A DNA stretch of 26,428 nucleotides from a virus. Location of the stretch: positions 1-26,428 of the IMG/VR virus record IMGVR_UViG_3300006166_000009; one strand, given 5' to 3'. The translations under genes and the position numbers were made by a program. The notes below the pieces were generated by a model that saw nothing but the letters and a program-made list of their open reading frames with translations, had not been told where the DNA came from and ran no database searches. Positions 1-8,257 of this stretch are shown here, one piece after another (positions within the stretch are counted from its first letter, which is position 1; each line of letters starts with the position of its first letter).

Positions 1-1
1 A

Positions 2-124
2 AATTATTGTAAGACTTGTACCGAGTTTGTACAACCTAAAGGTCATTTTCCTATGAGAAAATATGCTAAAGTATTAACTGAATCAGAAAGATTACAAGAC
101 GAATTGGAACCAATAGATGACTAA
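2..124 (+). CDS. C-terminal end of an unidentified upstream gene (partial)
   Basis: An open frame enters from the left edge and runs 40 codons to a TAA stop, so only the C-terminus is visible. It starts within a Cys-x-x-Cys pair (YCKTC) and ends in an acidic tail (DELEPIDD). It overlaps the carbamoyltransferase start by 8 bases in another frame, the same coupling seen through the downstream operon, which argues that it is a real gene. The two cysteines could be part of a zinc or iron site, but too little is present to name a family. Product unknown. Confidence 0.6.
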   Translation, partial: NYCKTCTEFVQPKGHFPMRKYAKVLTESERLQDELEPIDD

Positions 125-1607
125 AATATTTGCAGTTGCATTAAATCTACACGACCATAATACTTATGATGGTGTCTTTCATAATCAAAGAGAAAGATAT
201 ACTAGGTTTAAACATAATCTACCATTACAGGTAGACTCTTATGCTCATCAGGAACAATTAAACACTGCTGATTATAGATTGAATAATGAATTTGTTAAAG
301 AATATTTTAAAAAAAGAGATAATGAAACATTAGCATTTACTATGACGGTGGGTGGTATTAGAATGTGTAAAGATATATTACCAAAAGAAGTATTAGATTA
401 TAAACCTAAAAAGTTATGGGATCATTATTTTGATGATGATATGTATTTTATAGACCATCATCAATCTCACGCCACTTATGCTTATATCAATTCTGGATTT
501 GATGAATCAGATATTGTTGCTATTGATGGTATTGGTTATAATTTTAGATGTATCTTTGTTGATAAAGATGGAAACATAAAAGATTTATCAAACGAATTGC
601 CAATCGGTTGGTTATGGAATCATATGTCTAAAATAACAGGATTTGGTTCGTTAGGTGCAAGTAAATTAATGGGGTTAGTTGGTTATGGAAAATTTAGTCA
701 ATACTATTATGATGTATTTGAAACAATACTTGCTGGAGAGATAACAGAAAAGAAAAATCTTCCAGGTGATGTAATTAGAATTTCCGAATATGGAAAACAA
801 GATTTAGCATTTACATTACAGAAAATTACATTAGATAAAATTAAAGAATATATCTATCCGCTTAAAACTTGCGACAATCTTTGTATTGCAGGAGGTGTTG
901 CTTATAATGGATATATGAATGAAGAATTTACAAAACATTATAAAAATGTTTTTGTTCCACCTGCTGTAGGAGATGAAGGACAAGCAATAGGAGTTTATCA
1001 ACACGCTGATTATATGATGAATGATAATGTACATAAATCAGAAACATTTGCTGGTAAAGAATATGATTATGTAGGAGATGAAAAATTAACATCTTATAAA
1101 GAAGTAGCACAAGCAATTGCTGATGGCAAGATAGTAGGTTGGTTTCAAGGTAAATCAGAAAGTGGTAATAGAGCATTAGGTAATAGAAGTATATTAGCAG
1201 ATCCAAGAAGAAAAGATATTAAAGATATAATTAACGATACTATAAAAGATAGAGAAGACTTTAGACCATTTGCACCTGTTGTATTAGAAGAGCACTATAA
1301 AAAATACTTTGATACAAATAGTCCTAGTCCTTATATGAGTAGAATATGTAAAGTTAAAACTGATAAAGTACCTGGCGTAACTCATATAGATAATACTGCT
1401 AGAATACAAACGGTTAATAAGGAACAAAATAATAAATTGTATGAATTGATAAGAGAGTTTTATGTTATCACAGGTATACCTATGTTGTTAAATACAAGTT
1501 TTAATTGCCACGAACCTATTGTAGAAACACCACAAAATGCTATAAGAACATTTAAAAGAACAGGATTAGATATGCTGATAATTAACGATTGGATTATAAG
1601 AAAATGA
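117..1607 (+). CDS. NodU/CmcH/TobZ-type carbamoyltransferase
   Basis: A 496-residue protein likely to transfer a carbamoyl group from carbamoyl phosphate, through carbamoyl-AMP, to a hydroxyl of a sugar or small molecule in the cytoplasm. The N-terminal half has the metal-site signature HHQSHA (residues 114-119) and a following AIDGIG with D137. The next conserved block is AGGVAYNGYMN (258-268), then PAVGDEGQAIG (282-292). The YrdC-like C-terminal half carries GKSESGNRALGNRSILADPR (345-364), the family signature for carbamoyl-AMP handling. It is somewhat shorter than many NodU proteins. The ATG overlaps the previous gene, and the stop overlaps the next start (ATGA at 1604). The acceptor is unknown. 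The neighbouring glycosyltransferases make a sugar or glycan acceptor plausible, which is inference. Confidence 0.9.
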   Translation: MTKIFAVALNLHDHNTYDGVFHNQRERYTRFKHNLPLQVDSYAHQEQLNTADYRLNNEFVKEYFKKRDNETLAFTMTVGGIRMCKDILPKEVLDYKPKKLWDHYFDDDMYFIDHHQSHATYAYINSGFDESDIVAIDGIGYNFRCIFVDKDGNIKDLSNELPIGWLWNHMSKITGFGSLGASKLMGLVGYGKFSQYYYDVFETILAGEITEKKNLPGDVIRISEYGKQDLAFTLQKITLDKIKEYIYPLKTCDNLCIAGGVAYNGYMNEEFTKHYKNVFVPPAVGDEGQAIGVYQHADYMMNDNVHKSETFAGKEYDYVGDEKLTSYKEVAQAIADGKIVGWFQGKSESGNRALGNRSILADPRRKDIKDIINDTIKDREDFRPFAPVVLEEHYKKYFDTNSPSPYMSRICKVKTDKVPGVTHIDNTARIQTVNKEQNNKLYELIREFYVITGIPMLLNTSFNCHEPIVETPQNAIRTFKRTGLDMLIINDWIIRK

Positions 1608-2296
1608 ATTACTTTGACACATTAGAAAAGAAAAGAAAACACGTAAGAAGATATAATATGAATAGGATACCACCTAAAGAAATGATAGAACGAGCATTAT
1701 ACAAAGCGTGGAAAACAACTCCATCTAAAAATAATTCTATGGCATATAAAGTATTAGTATGGGGTCCAGAAAAGGAATTAGAAAAAGCAGCAATACATAG
1801 TTTAGTTAGAAAATCACATATAGTTGTGGAAGAAAAAGCAGTAGAGGAAGGACTTGCTGAAACAACACAAAAGGGAGTACCAAATCCTTTTTATGAGCAC
1901 GTGATGTATAATCCATATTTATTTACCGTTCATAGTAGAGTTTCAACTCCTAATCGTTTCTATAAAGAAAAGGTTGAAGAAGGACATTTTTACGATCAAG
2001 GTTATGAACATTATATTGAAAAAGTAATTGACGCTGTTGCTGTTGAAGTTGGTATGTTTATTTCTAATTTAGGATATTACTTATTGGAAGAAGGATTGGA
2101 TATTTCTCACAATTCTTGCTTTAGGAGAAGACCTGAGCAATGGCATAATGTAGGTTTACATATGGTTAAGAGAAGACCTATAACTATGTTAAGTTGTGGT
2201 TATGCAGAAAGATATAGAACACAGGATTTAACGGATTGGGGAAAAGAAACTTGGGATATAAAACCAGAGATGAATGACATAATAAAATGGATATAG
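1604..2296 (+). CDS. Nitroreductase-fold FMN protein A
   Basis: A 230-residue protein with the layout of the FMN-dependent nitroreductase superfamily. It has an N-terminal basic stretch (RKHVRRY, residues 11-17) expected to contact FMN phosphate, then PSKNN (40-44) leading into a beta-strand. A central helix GMFISNLGYYLLEEGLD matches the family's dimer and FMN helix, and a C-terminal strand is followed by GYAERYR. A TTG 15 bases upstream is in frame, but the ATG at 1604 forms an ATGA overlap with the carbamoyltransferase stop and is the better start. It overlaps the methyltransferase by 10 bases. The substrate cannot be told: this fold covers nitro and quinone reductases, flavin-cleaving enzymes and dehydrogenases that finish peptide or sugar products. 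A second, divergent member lies at 4482-5384. Confidence 0.7.
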   Translation: MNYFDTLEKKRKHVRRYNMNRIPPKEMIERALYKAWKTTPSKNNSMAYKVLVWGPEKELEKAAIHSLVRKSHIVVEEKAVEEGLAETTQKGVPNPFYEHVMYNPYLFTVHSRVSTPNRFYKEKVEEGHFYDQGYEHYIEKVIDAVAVEVGMFISNLGYYLLEEGLDISHNSCFRRRPEQWHNVGLHMVKRRPITMLSCGYAERYRTQDLTDWGKETWDIKPEMNDIIKWI

Positions 2297-2910
2297 ATTT
2301 ACAATTATTTAAAAATATAATAGAAGAAGGAAGAAACAATACTGATTTGTTAGATTCATATAGTCCTAATCAATTTAAATCAAAAGAAACATTGATTAAA
2401 CTATTAAAGGATCAATTAATACTTGATAGTAGGAATGAAATAGTAATTTTAGGTTGTTGGTACGGTAGTATTCTGGTACCATCTTTAAAACACTCTAAAA
2501 GAATTACTGCTATAGATATAAATCCTACAACAATTAGTATTGCAAAAAATAGATTGTTTAGTCATTATGAAAATGTTGATTGGATAACAAGTGATGTGTT
2601 TGATGAAAATAGGTATGGAAGAATTAAAAATGCAAATTTAATTATTAATGCTTCTTGTGAAAATATGAAATCAATGAAAGAATTAAAACCATTGAAAGAA
2701 TCTAAATCATATTTTGCTTTTCAGTCAAATAATATGTTTGGTATCCACGATAGTGTAAATTGTGTAAAGAGTATAGATGAATTTAAAAAACAATTACCAG
2801 ATAACGCAAAAGTAATTGCTGAAGATACTCTATCAGATGATAGAGGAGTTAGATTTACATTAATAGGTAAATTACATAGTTTTGATTCTAATAGTTGGGG
2901 AATAATATGA
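2287..2910 (+). CDS. Class I SAM-dependent methyltransferase-like protein
   Basis: A 207-residue protein with a Rossmann-type SAM-binding core. Motif I is VILGCWYGS (residues 53-61), followed by the acidic end of strand beta-2 in AIDINP (D77), and then a TSDVFD segment (101-106) that fits motif III. The usual glycine-rich loop is altered (GCWYGS), so cofactor binding is likely but not certain. No DNA-methyltransferase catalytic motif (DPPY/NPPY or the Pro-Cys of C5 enzymes) is visible, so it is more likely to act on a small molecule or protein. It overlaps both neighbours: 10 bases with the nitroreductase, and an ATGA with the glycosyltransferase. It therefore probably works in the same tailoring pathway. 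Confidence 0.65.
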   Translation: MDIDLQLFKNIIEEGRNNTDLLDSYSPNQFKSKETLIKLLKDQLILDSRNEIVILGCWYGSILVPSLKHSKRITAIDINPTTISIAKNRLFSHYENVDWITSDVFDENRYGRIKNANLIINASCENMKSMKELKPLKESKSYFAFQSNNMFGIHDSVNCVKSIDEFKKQLPDNAKVIAEDTLSDDRGVRFTLIGKLHSFDSNSWGII

Positions 2911-3752
2911 AACGAGTAATATATAGCGTTTATGTTGATGTGCCATCGGAAGAACATTATGGTCAATCTAAACAAAGAAATGATACAACAGAAAAGGCAG
3001 ATATAACGGTTAATGCTTTTAAAAAACATTATGATAAATTAGTTAATACTAAAATAACATATGCTGAGTATTGTGAATCTGATTTTATTATGTTTGAATA
3101 TGATGACCAATATAAAACTTTTGAAACGAATTTTAAGAAAGACTTTCCTGAATTAACTGGTTATGAAATAATTAATTTCTATAAAATACATTTACTATAT
3201 CATTTAGCAGAAAATTATGACGAGATACTATATTTAGATTTTGACGCTGTACCTTTAACAGATGAATCATTTTTTGATCGTTGGGATTTATCAAAAGGTA
3301 TGTGTGTATATAATAACAACTCTATGGTTAAAAAAGATAGACTTATTAATCATAGTATTAGAAGTCCAACAGCAAAGTATTTCAATTGTCAAGCAATGCT
3401 TATAGATAAAGGACTTGGCGCTAGAAATGATGTTATCAATACAGGTATCATTGGTGCTAGTAGAGAAGATATACTTAAATTAGATTTCTTTGGTGGGTTT
3501 AAAGATACAATAGATTTGATGACAAGATTGAGAAGTGATACAAGTTTATATCCTCAAAACATTGTTGATATGTTTAGATATGATAATGAAACAATCTTTT
3601 CATACAAGAGAGAGATTAATAAAATTAAATTACAATGGTTAGATAATCAATGGCATTATTTTTTAGATACTCAAAATTTTATACCAGAAGAAATAAAAAT
3701 AGTACATTGTGTCTGTAAAGATTTTGATTTAGTTTGGAGAAGATATGCTTAA
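2907..3752 (+). CDS. GT-A fold glycosyltransferase-like protein 1
   Basis: A 281-residue protein when started at the ATG that overlaps the previous stop (ATGA at 2907). An upstream in-frame TTG at 2895 is less likely. The key feature is a hydrophobic strand ending in a DxD metal and nucleotide-sugar motif, EILYLDFDAVPL, with D111 and D113. It is followed by an acceptor-side region containing an NTGIIGAS segment, a layout common in GT8-like and capsular sugar transferases. No signal peptide or membrane segment is visible, so the enzyme should be cytoplasmic. Its donor and acceptor are unknown. It is larger than and only distantly like the two other GT-A-like proteins of the operon (3745-4482 and 5381-5947). 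Confidence 0.65.
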   Translation: MKRVIYSVYVDVPSEEHYGQSKQRNDTTEKADITVNAFKKHYDKLVNTKITYAEYCESDFIMFEYDDQYKTFETNFKKDFPELTGYEIINFYKIHLLYHLAENYDEILYLDFDAVPLTDESFFDRWDLSKGMCVYNNNSMVKKDRLINHSIRSPTAKYFNCQAMLIDKGLGARNDVINTGIIGASREDILKLDFFGGFKDTIDLMTRLRSDTSLYPQNIVDMFRYDNETIFSYKREINKIKLQWLDNQWHYFLDTQNFIPEEIKIVHCVCKDFDLVWRRYA

Positions 3753-4482
3753 AATATGTACCGTGTATCATAAAGGTTTTTATACACCAGATTATGTATC
3801 AAAGTTATATAGAAGTTTAAAAAGAAACTCATCTATACCTTTTGAGTTTGTTTGTATAAGTGATACAGATGTTGAGGCAGATGTTGTACTACCTTATAAT
3901 CACTATGACAAGATTAAGAAACATTGGCACAAATTAAAATACTTTAGTCCAAATTTCGCTTATCAAAAACCTGGAGATGACATTATAGTTATGGATATTG
4001 ACCAAGTGATTACGGGCAATGTAGATGACCTTTTAGGTTATCCTGTACAAGATAATGAAATGATTACTTATGGTATATGGTGGGAATCAAAGTTAAAAAC
4101 AAATGGTGGGTTTTATAAGTTTAAATCTGGTAGTTTAAAGTATGTGTGGGACGACTTTGCTGAAAATCCTGACTATTGGCAATTACATTATTACAATAAC
4201 GGTGATGTTCATACAAAATATTATGGAGAACAAAATTATGTTAATTGGAAGATACAAGAATATAAAACTAAATTAACTAGAACACCTGAGCAATGGATAT
4301 GTAAATACTCAACTGACTTTAAAGAAAACCTTGCTTTAAATAAATCATATTGTAAAAAATTCAATACAGATTATATGATATTAGGAGATGTTAATAAATA
4401 TATTAAAGTAATACATTTTACAGGACCAGGTAAAACTATACACGAACATAAGGACGATTTCATAAAGGAGTATTGGAAGTAA
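3745..4482 (+). CDS. GT-A fold glycosyltransferase-like protein 2
   Basis: A 245-residue protein starting with a strand and turn typical of nucleotide-sugar binding folds. Residues 58-90 contain a Trp-His-Lys-Leu-Lys-Tyr-Phe element and then IIVMDIDQVITGNVDDLL, with a DxD at D84/D86. The later GGFYKFKSGS and YYGEQNYVNW segments resemble the acceptor region of small capsular or LPS-type transferases. The start overlaps the preceding gene by 8 bases, and the TAATG junction at 4480-4484 couples it to the next gene. The arrangement of a W-x-K-F element before the DxD is shared with the 5381-5947 protein, so the two are probably paralogues. Donor and acceptor are unknown. Confidence 0.65.
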   Translation: MLKICTVYHKGFYTPDYVSKLYRSLKRNSSIPFEFVCISDTDVEADVVLPYNHYDKIKKHWHKLKYFSPNFAYQKPGDDIIVMDIDQVITGNVDDLLGYPVQDNEMITYGIWWESKLKTNGGFYKFKSGSLKYVWDDFAENPDYWQLHYYNNGDVHTKYYGEQNYVNWKIQEYKTKLTRTPEQWICKYSTDFKENLALNKSYCKKFNTDYMILGDVNKYIKVIHFTGPGKTIHEHKDDFIKEYWK

Positions 4483-5384
4483 TGAAAGATCATTGGAAAG
4501 AGAATTGGAAAGATTTAACTTATTTAAGAGATGAGAAAGAAACAGGAATTAAGAATATGTTTTATGATTGGAATGATGAAATGGAAACTATCCGTAAAAT
4601 ACAAAAGTGCCAAAGAGTTTGGGATCATAAAAGAACAATTGCAAAAGAAGTTATAGATTATCTATTATGGGTTGCTCAAAATGCTCCTTCAAAACAACAC
4701 GAAGCATATTATGATGTTTATTGGACTGCTGATAGAAAAGTATTAGATGAGTTATCAAAATATACTTGGGGATGTACTCATAATCGTATGCCTCCATCAA
4801 CTTGGCAAAACTCACAAATGAACGCTAATCTATATATTTTATTTGTTGGAAAAGAACCAGATACAAATTTAAACTGCCACGCAGATGGTACAGAAAAATC
4901 TAATACAGATATTGCTCGTTGGGAAAATGCTTATGTTAGTGTAGGTATTGCTATGGGTTTAGTTATGAGGACGGCTGCTAAAATAGGTTTTTCTACTGGT
5001 TGCAATAAAAGTCATAATGATATAAATGGTGATAAATTTTGGGAAAAGAAATTAGGAATACTTGATGATGTTAAAGCAGGTAAAAAGAAAATAACATATG
5101 GTATTGGTATTGGATATCCTAAAGAAGGAGTTGAAAGGTGGGAATCAGATCAAACAGAATTGGCTATTGGCGCTGGAAATGGTAGTAATTTAGCTACAGA
5201 TATAACACTAGATAAAAATGAAAATGGCAAAATATTTAGAAAAATTAAGATAGTTAATATTAAAGAAAATGCTGGTAAACAAATGCAAGACCCTAATGGT
5301 GATTGGCATATGATACCAGAAAAAGCAGATATTAAAATTAATACTATGAGAATAAGACATATAAATTGTACGGAAATTAAATGA
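4482..5384 (+). CDS. Nitroreductase-fold FMN protein B
   Basis: A 300-residue protein, longer than most nitroreductases. The recognisable core is QRVWDHKRTIAKEVIDYLL (residues 44-62) running into AQNAPSKQHEAYYDVYW, which matches the R-x-x-R...A-x-x-APS-x-x-x...V pattern. A central helix ENAYVSVGIAMGLVMRTAAK fits the FMN and dimer helix, followed by GFSTGCNKSH and the strand ITYGIGIGYP. The last 90 residues after GIGYP are an extra domain of unknown role. The chosen ATG at 4482 sits in a TAATG overlap, and the TTG at 4473 is less likely. It lies between two glycosyltransferase genes and ends in an ATGA overlap. It is not a recent duplicate of the 1604-2296 protein, because the sequences differ beyond the fold signature. 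Confidence 0.65.
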   Translation: MKDHWKENWKDLTYLRDEKETGIKNMFYDWNDEMETIRKIQKCQRVWDHKRTIAKEVIDYLLWVAQNAPSKQHEAYYDVYWTADRKVLDELSKYTWGCTHNRMPPSTWQNSQMNANLYILFVGKEPDTNLNCHADGTEKSNTDIARWENAYVSVGIAMGLVMRTAAKIGFSTGCNKSHNDINGDKFWEKKLGILDDVKAGKKKITYGIGIGYPKEGVERWESDQTELAIGAGNGSNLATDITLDKNENGKIFRKIKIVNIKENAGKQMQDPNGDWHMIPEKADIKINTMRIRHINCTEIK

Positions 5385-5947
5385 GAATAATATGTTGTAA
5401 GTTTGGTAATAAATTTACTGATTGGCACATTAAAAATTTGAAACATATGATAGACACTTATTCAGGTCTAAAGTATGATAGTTTTGAAGTTATCAAAAAT
5501 AACTTGTATGGTAATTGGTATAATAAATTTCAAATGTATAATTTGTTTAGAAGTGGAGAAAATTTATACTTTGATTTAGATGTTATTATCTATGATAAAC
5601 TACCAAATTTAATTAGAAAAGATTTTACATTGTTAGATGATACTTGGTGGAGACCAAATTTTGGACATACACCATTAAACTCTTCCGTTGTATCTTGGAC
5701 AGGTGATGTATCTCATATATGGAAAAAGTTTAGGTCTAATGATGAATATTACTTAAAGAAATATTATAAAGGTAGTGATGAGTTTTATTATAAAGAAATA
5801 GACTATAAAACATACGATAAAGTTTGTCCAAGATTTAAAGAAACTAAAGATGAAGATTATAGTATGTGTACACTAGGTCAATTACATCATATAATGGAAG
5901 AAGGTTGGACTGGTTGGTGGACGCCTTATTTTATACCTCATAAATAG
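5381..5947 (+). CDS. GT-A fold glycosyltransferase-like protein 3 (short)
   Basis: A 188-residue protein with the same core as the glycosyltransferase at 3745-4482: a W-Y-N-K-F element, then GENLYFDLDVII with a DxD at D65/D67. It ends with Trp-rich sequence (GWTGWWTPYF). At 188 residues it is short for a complete GT-A enzyme and may have a reduced acceptor domain, so activity is less sure than for the other two. The ATG overlaps the nitroreductase stop (ATGA at 5381), and only four bases separate its stop from the next ATG. It is probably co-expressed with the rest of the operon. Confidence 0.6.
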   Translation: MRIICCKFGNKFTDWHIKNLKHMIDTYSGLKYDSFEVIKNNLYGNWYNKFQMYNLFRSGENLYFDLDVIIYDKLPNLIRKDFTLLDDTWWRPNFGHTPLNSSVVSWTGDVSHIWKKFRSNDEYYLKKYYKGSDEFYYKEIDYKTYDKVCPRFKETKDEDYSMCTLGQLHHIMEEGWTGWWTPYFIPHK

Positions 5948-5951
5948 ATAT

Positions 5952-6332
5952 ATGTTAGTTAAATGCGAAAAAGGAATTAGTACAGGATATATGGCATACA
6001 CAGCAAAATGGATAGTAAAAAATAAAAAAGTAGATTTAATTTTTACTTCTTTATCTAATTTTTGGTCTATTGTAGAAAATGATGAATCAGCGATGGTTCA
6101 ACATTCCATTTTAAATAGAAGATATACAATGGATAAAGGTGGATTTTTAGCAAAAGATGGAAAAACAATTTTGTATTGGATGATGTTTAGAAATGAAGAT
6201 GATTATAAAAGGTGGTCTGAAGCATATAAAAAATTACCTCCTATTGATGAAGATTTAGAGTGGGCTGAAATTGAAGAAATGGATACAGAAAAGTACATTC
6301 CTTATAGGGATGGAAAACCATTTTCAGTATAA
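5952..6332 (+). CDS. Hypothetical protein, 126 aa
   Basis: No family was recognised. The protein begins with a short strand-rich region (KWIVKNKKVDLIFTSLSNFW), has a central KDGKTILYWMMFRNEDDYKRWSEAYKKL stretch (positions about 69-96) and ends acidic. The alternation of a short strand with an aromatic helix (YKRWSEAYKKL) recalls small ferredoxin-like or antibiotic-monooxygenase-like folds, but that is only a shape impression. It has no signal peptide or membrane segment. It sits between a glycosyltransferase and the probable iron oxygenase with very short gaps, so it is likely part of the same operon. Confidence 0.55.
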   Translation: MLVKCEKGISTGYMAYTAKWIVKNKKVDLIFTSLSNFWSIVENDESAMVQHSILNRRYTMDKGGFLAKDGKTILYWMMFRNEDDYKRWSEAYKKLPPIDEDLEWAEIEEMDTEKYIPYRDGKPFSV

Positions 6333-6344
6333 GAGTTTAAAATT

Positions 6345-6989
6345 ATGAATGATGATGATAAGGCGTTATTGCGTCTAAACACAATGTCTGATTGGATAGA
6401 GTTTCCAAGTTTCAAAAAAGATAAATTGTTAGAAGAATTAAAACCTTTTGAAAAAGATTGGAAAAGGTATAATTATAATACAAAGAAACCAAACAATCGC
6501 TGGGGATTAAGTGTAACTAGTATTGATGGTGGACTTCACGGCGTTCCTGATTTATCAAGTTTAAGAGATTGGGAAACACAAACAGGTGAAGTAATACACA
6601 ACCACGACTTAAATGTTCCAACAGATGTTTGGAAAAAATGTCCAACACTACAAACAATTTTAGAACCTTGGAAGAAATGGTTAGGTCGTTGTCATTTTTT
6701 AAGAATGGATAGAGGCAGTTATTTTCCAGAACACTTTGATATTAATAAAGAAGATTATAGTTATGATGAAGTTAGATTTGTTGGGTTTGTTAAATGTAAT
6801 GAATATGACTTTAAATGGATTTATGATGATAAAGTTATAAAAGGTAATAGTGGTTCTCTTTGGTATTTTAATGGCAATAAAAGACATAGTGTTTTTTCAT
6901 TTTCAGATGGAATAGTTTTATTAGTTATGTGTTTAAAATTTGATAAAGAGTTGTTTCAAAAGATGTTGGAGTATGGTAGGGTAAAATAA
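6345..6989 (+). CDS. Probable non-haem Fe(II)/2-oxoglutarate oxygenase-like protein
   Basis: A 214-residue protein. The suggestive feature is a double-stranded beta-helix pattern. An HxD pair (H130-F-D132) follows RMDRGSYFPEH, then comes a strand with RFVGFVKC, and a distal histidine appears in SLWYFNGNKRHSVFSFSDG (H181) followed by a hydrophobic strand. This is the layout of aspartyl/asparaginyl beta-hydroxylase-like and other 2OG-Fe(II) oxygenases, which hydroxylate proteins or small molecules and are common in marine T4-like phages. A clear arginine for 2OG binding after the distal His is not obvious, so cofactor use is uncertain. The AAGAG at 6331 supports the ATG at 6345. The TAATG overlap at 6987-6991 couples it to the TctA gene. 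A cupin of other function is the main alternative. Confidence 0.55.
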   Translation: MNDDDKALLRLNTMSDWIEFPSFKKDKLLEELKPFEKDWKRYNYNTKKPNNRWGLSVTSIDGGLHGVPDLSSLRDWETQTGEVIHNHDLNVPTDVWKKCPTLQTILEPWKKWLGRCHFLRMDRGSYFPEHFDINKEDYSYDEVRFVGFVKCNEYDFKWIYDDKVIKGNSGSLWYFNGNKRHSVFSFSDGIVLLVMCLKFDKELFQKMLEYGRVK

Positions 6990-8257
6990 TGCTTTCTTTG
7001 TTATGGTGTTTATGTGGAATATTATCAGGAGTTCTTTTTGGAGTAATACCTGGTGCAGGACCTTTTTTAGCAATCGCAACATTATATCCTTTACTACTTA
7101 TTTTAGACCCTTTTAATATATTACTATTTTATATTTCACTCCTTATTACAACAAATTATACCAATTCAGTAACAGGTATTCTTTATGGAATACCAGGTGA
7201 CGCTACCGCTGTAACTACTGCTAGACACGGACATAATTTATTCTTAAAAGGAGAAGGACATCTTGCAGTAAGTACCAATGCTATTTCAAGTACAATAGGT
7301 TCTATTTTTGCAATATGTTTATTTCTATTATTTCTTCCTAGTATCTACAACATATTTCAGTTTTATAATAGCACAATACAACTTTCTATTATAGTATTAG
7401 CAGTTTTATTATTAACTCTATTATCAAAACAAAAGATGTGGAAGACTATACTTCTATTTCTATTTGGTGGTATATTAGCAAAGATAGGGTTTGATAATCA
7501 ATCATATGAAACTTGGGGAACATTTGGTATTGATTATTTAACTTTAGGTATTCCTTTTAGTGCTGTGATGATTGGGTTGTATATTATACCTGAATTATTA
7601 AAATTTAAAGATGTTAAAATTACTAAACAAAAAGAGATTAAGAAATTTGGTATAGCAAAGAGTACATTACCTTCAACAGGTATAGGTAGTTTTGTTGGGT
7701 TTTGGTGTGGTCTTATTCCAGGAGTAACTAATATTTTAGGAAGTTATTTAAGTTCTAGTTTAGTTAAGACAGATATAAAGAAAATATCGGCAGCAGAATC
7801 AGCAAACAATAGTGGTGCGTTAAGTTCTTTATTACCTTTAATCATACTTGGCATACCGATTGTAGGTAGTGAGGTATTAGTTTATTATTTAATTGTAACT
7901 AAAGGTTTCACTTTTGGTATAGAAACAATGTCCCATTTTACTAATATATTTTATTACATACCAATCATATTAATAGTATGTTTAATATTATCTTGGAGTT
8001 GTTTTAATCTATTAGGTCAATTAGCACATCTATATAAGAAACATAAAAATAAATTGATATATGGTATTGTATTGTTCGTTTCTATAATGAGTATTTACAT
8101 TTATCCAGTAAGAGAGTGGTTGTTAATAACATTGATTGTATTAAGTATAATAGGTTATTATTTAAAGAGAGTAGATACTTTTCCAATACTATATGGATTT
8201 TTCTTAACAGATTTGTTTTGGGATAACTTAATGAGAGTAATGATAATATACGGATGA
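6989..8257 (+). CDS. tctA: TctA-family permease of a tripartite tricarboxylate transporter
   Basis: A 422-residue polytopic inner-membrane protein, shorter than the roughly 500 residues usual for TctA. Family marks are clear in both inverted halves. The first half has GVLFGVIPGAGP (residues 14-25), ILYGIPGDATAVTTARHGH (64-82) and KGEGHLAV. The second half has GLIPGVTNILGSYLS (241-255) and AAESANNSGALSSLLPLIIL, LGIP (268-290), matching the TctA EAANNA...PLLTLGIP block. TctA is the large channel subunit that normally works with a small four-helix TctB and a periplasmic TctC to take up citrate or other carboxylates using the ion gradient. No TctB is seen in this window, but a TctC-like gene lies nearby on the opposite strand. 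The stop overlaps the ATP-grasp start (ATGA at 8254). Confidence 0.88.
   Translation: MLSLLWCLCGILSGVLFGVIPGAGPFLAIATLYPLLLILDPFNILLFYISLLITTNYTNSVTGILYGIPGDATAVTTARHGHNLFLKGEGHLAVSTNAISSTIGSIFAICLFLLFLPSIYNIFQFYNSTIQLSIIVLAVLLLTLLSKQKMWKTILLFLFGGILAKIGFDNQSYETWGTFGIDYLTLGIPFSAVMIGLYIIPELLKFKDVKITKQKEIKKFGIAKSTLPSTGIGSFVGFWCGLIPGVTNILGSYLSSSLVKTDIKKISAAESANNSGALSSLLPLIILGIPIVGSEVLVYYLIVTKGFTFGIETMSHFTNIFYYIPIILIVCLILSWSCFNLLGQLAHLYKKHKNKLIYGIVLFVSIMSIYIYPVREWLLITLIVLSIIGYYLKRVDTFPILYGFFLTDLFWDNLMRVMIIYG

Noticed and set aside
831-1206. Minus-strand open frames opposite the carbamoyltransferase
   Set aside because: They lie fully inside a well-supported gene, are rich in Ile/Leu/His/Tyr as expected for the complement of AT-rich coding DNA, and have no ribosome site.
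2287-2910. DNA methyltransferase that could explain the missing ACWGT sites
   Set aside because: Only a generic SAM-binding core is seen; no DPPY/NPPY or C5 catalytic motif, and self-methylation would remove rather than cause site avoidance.
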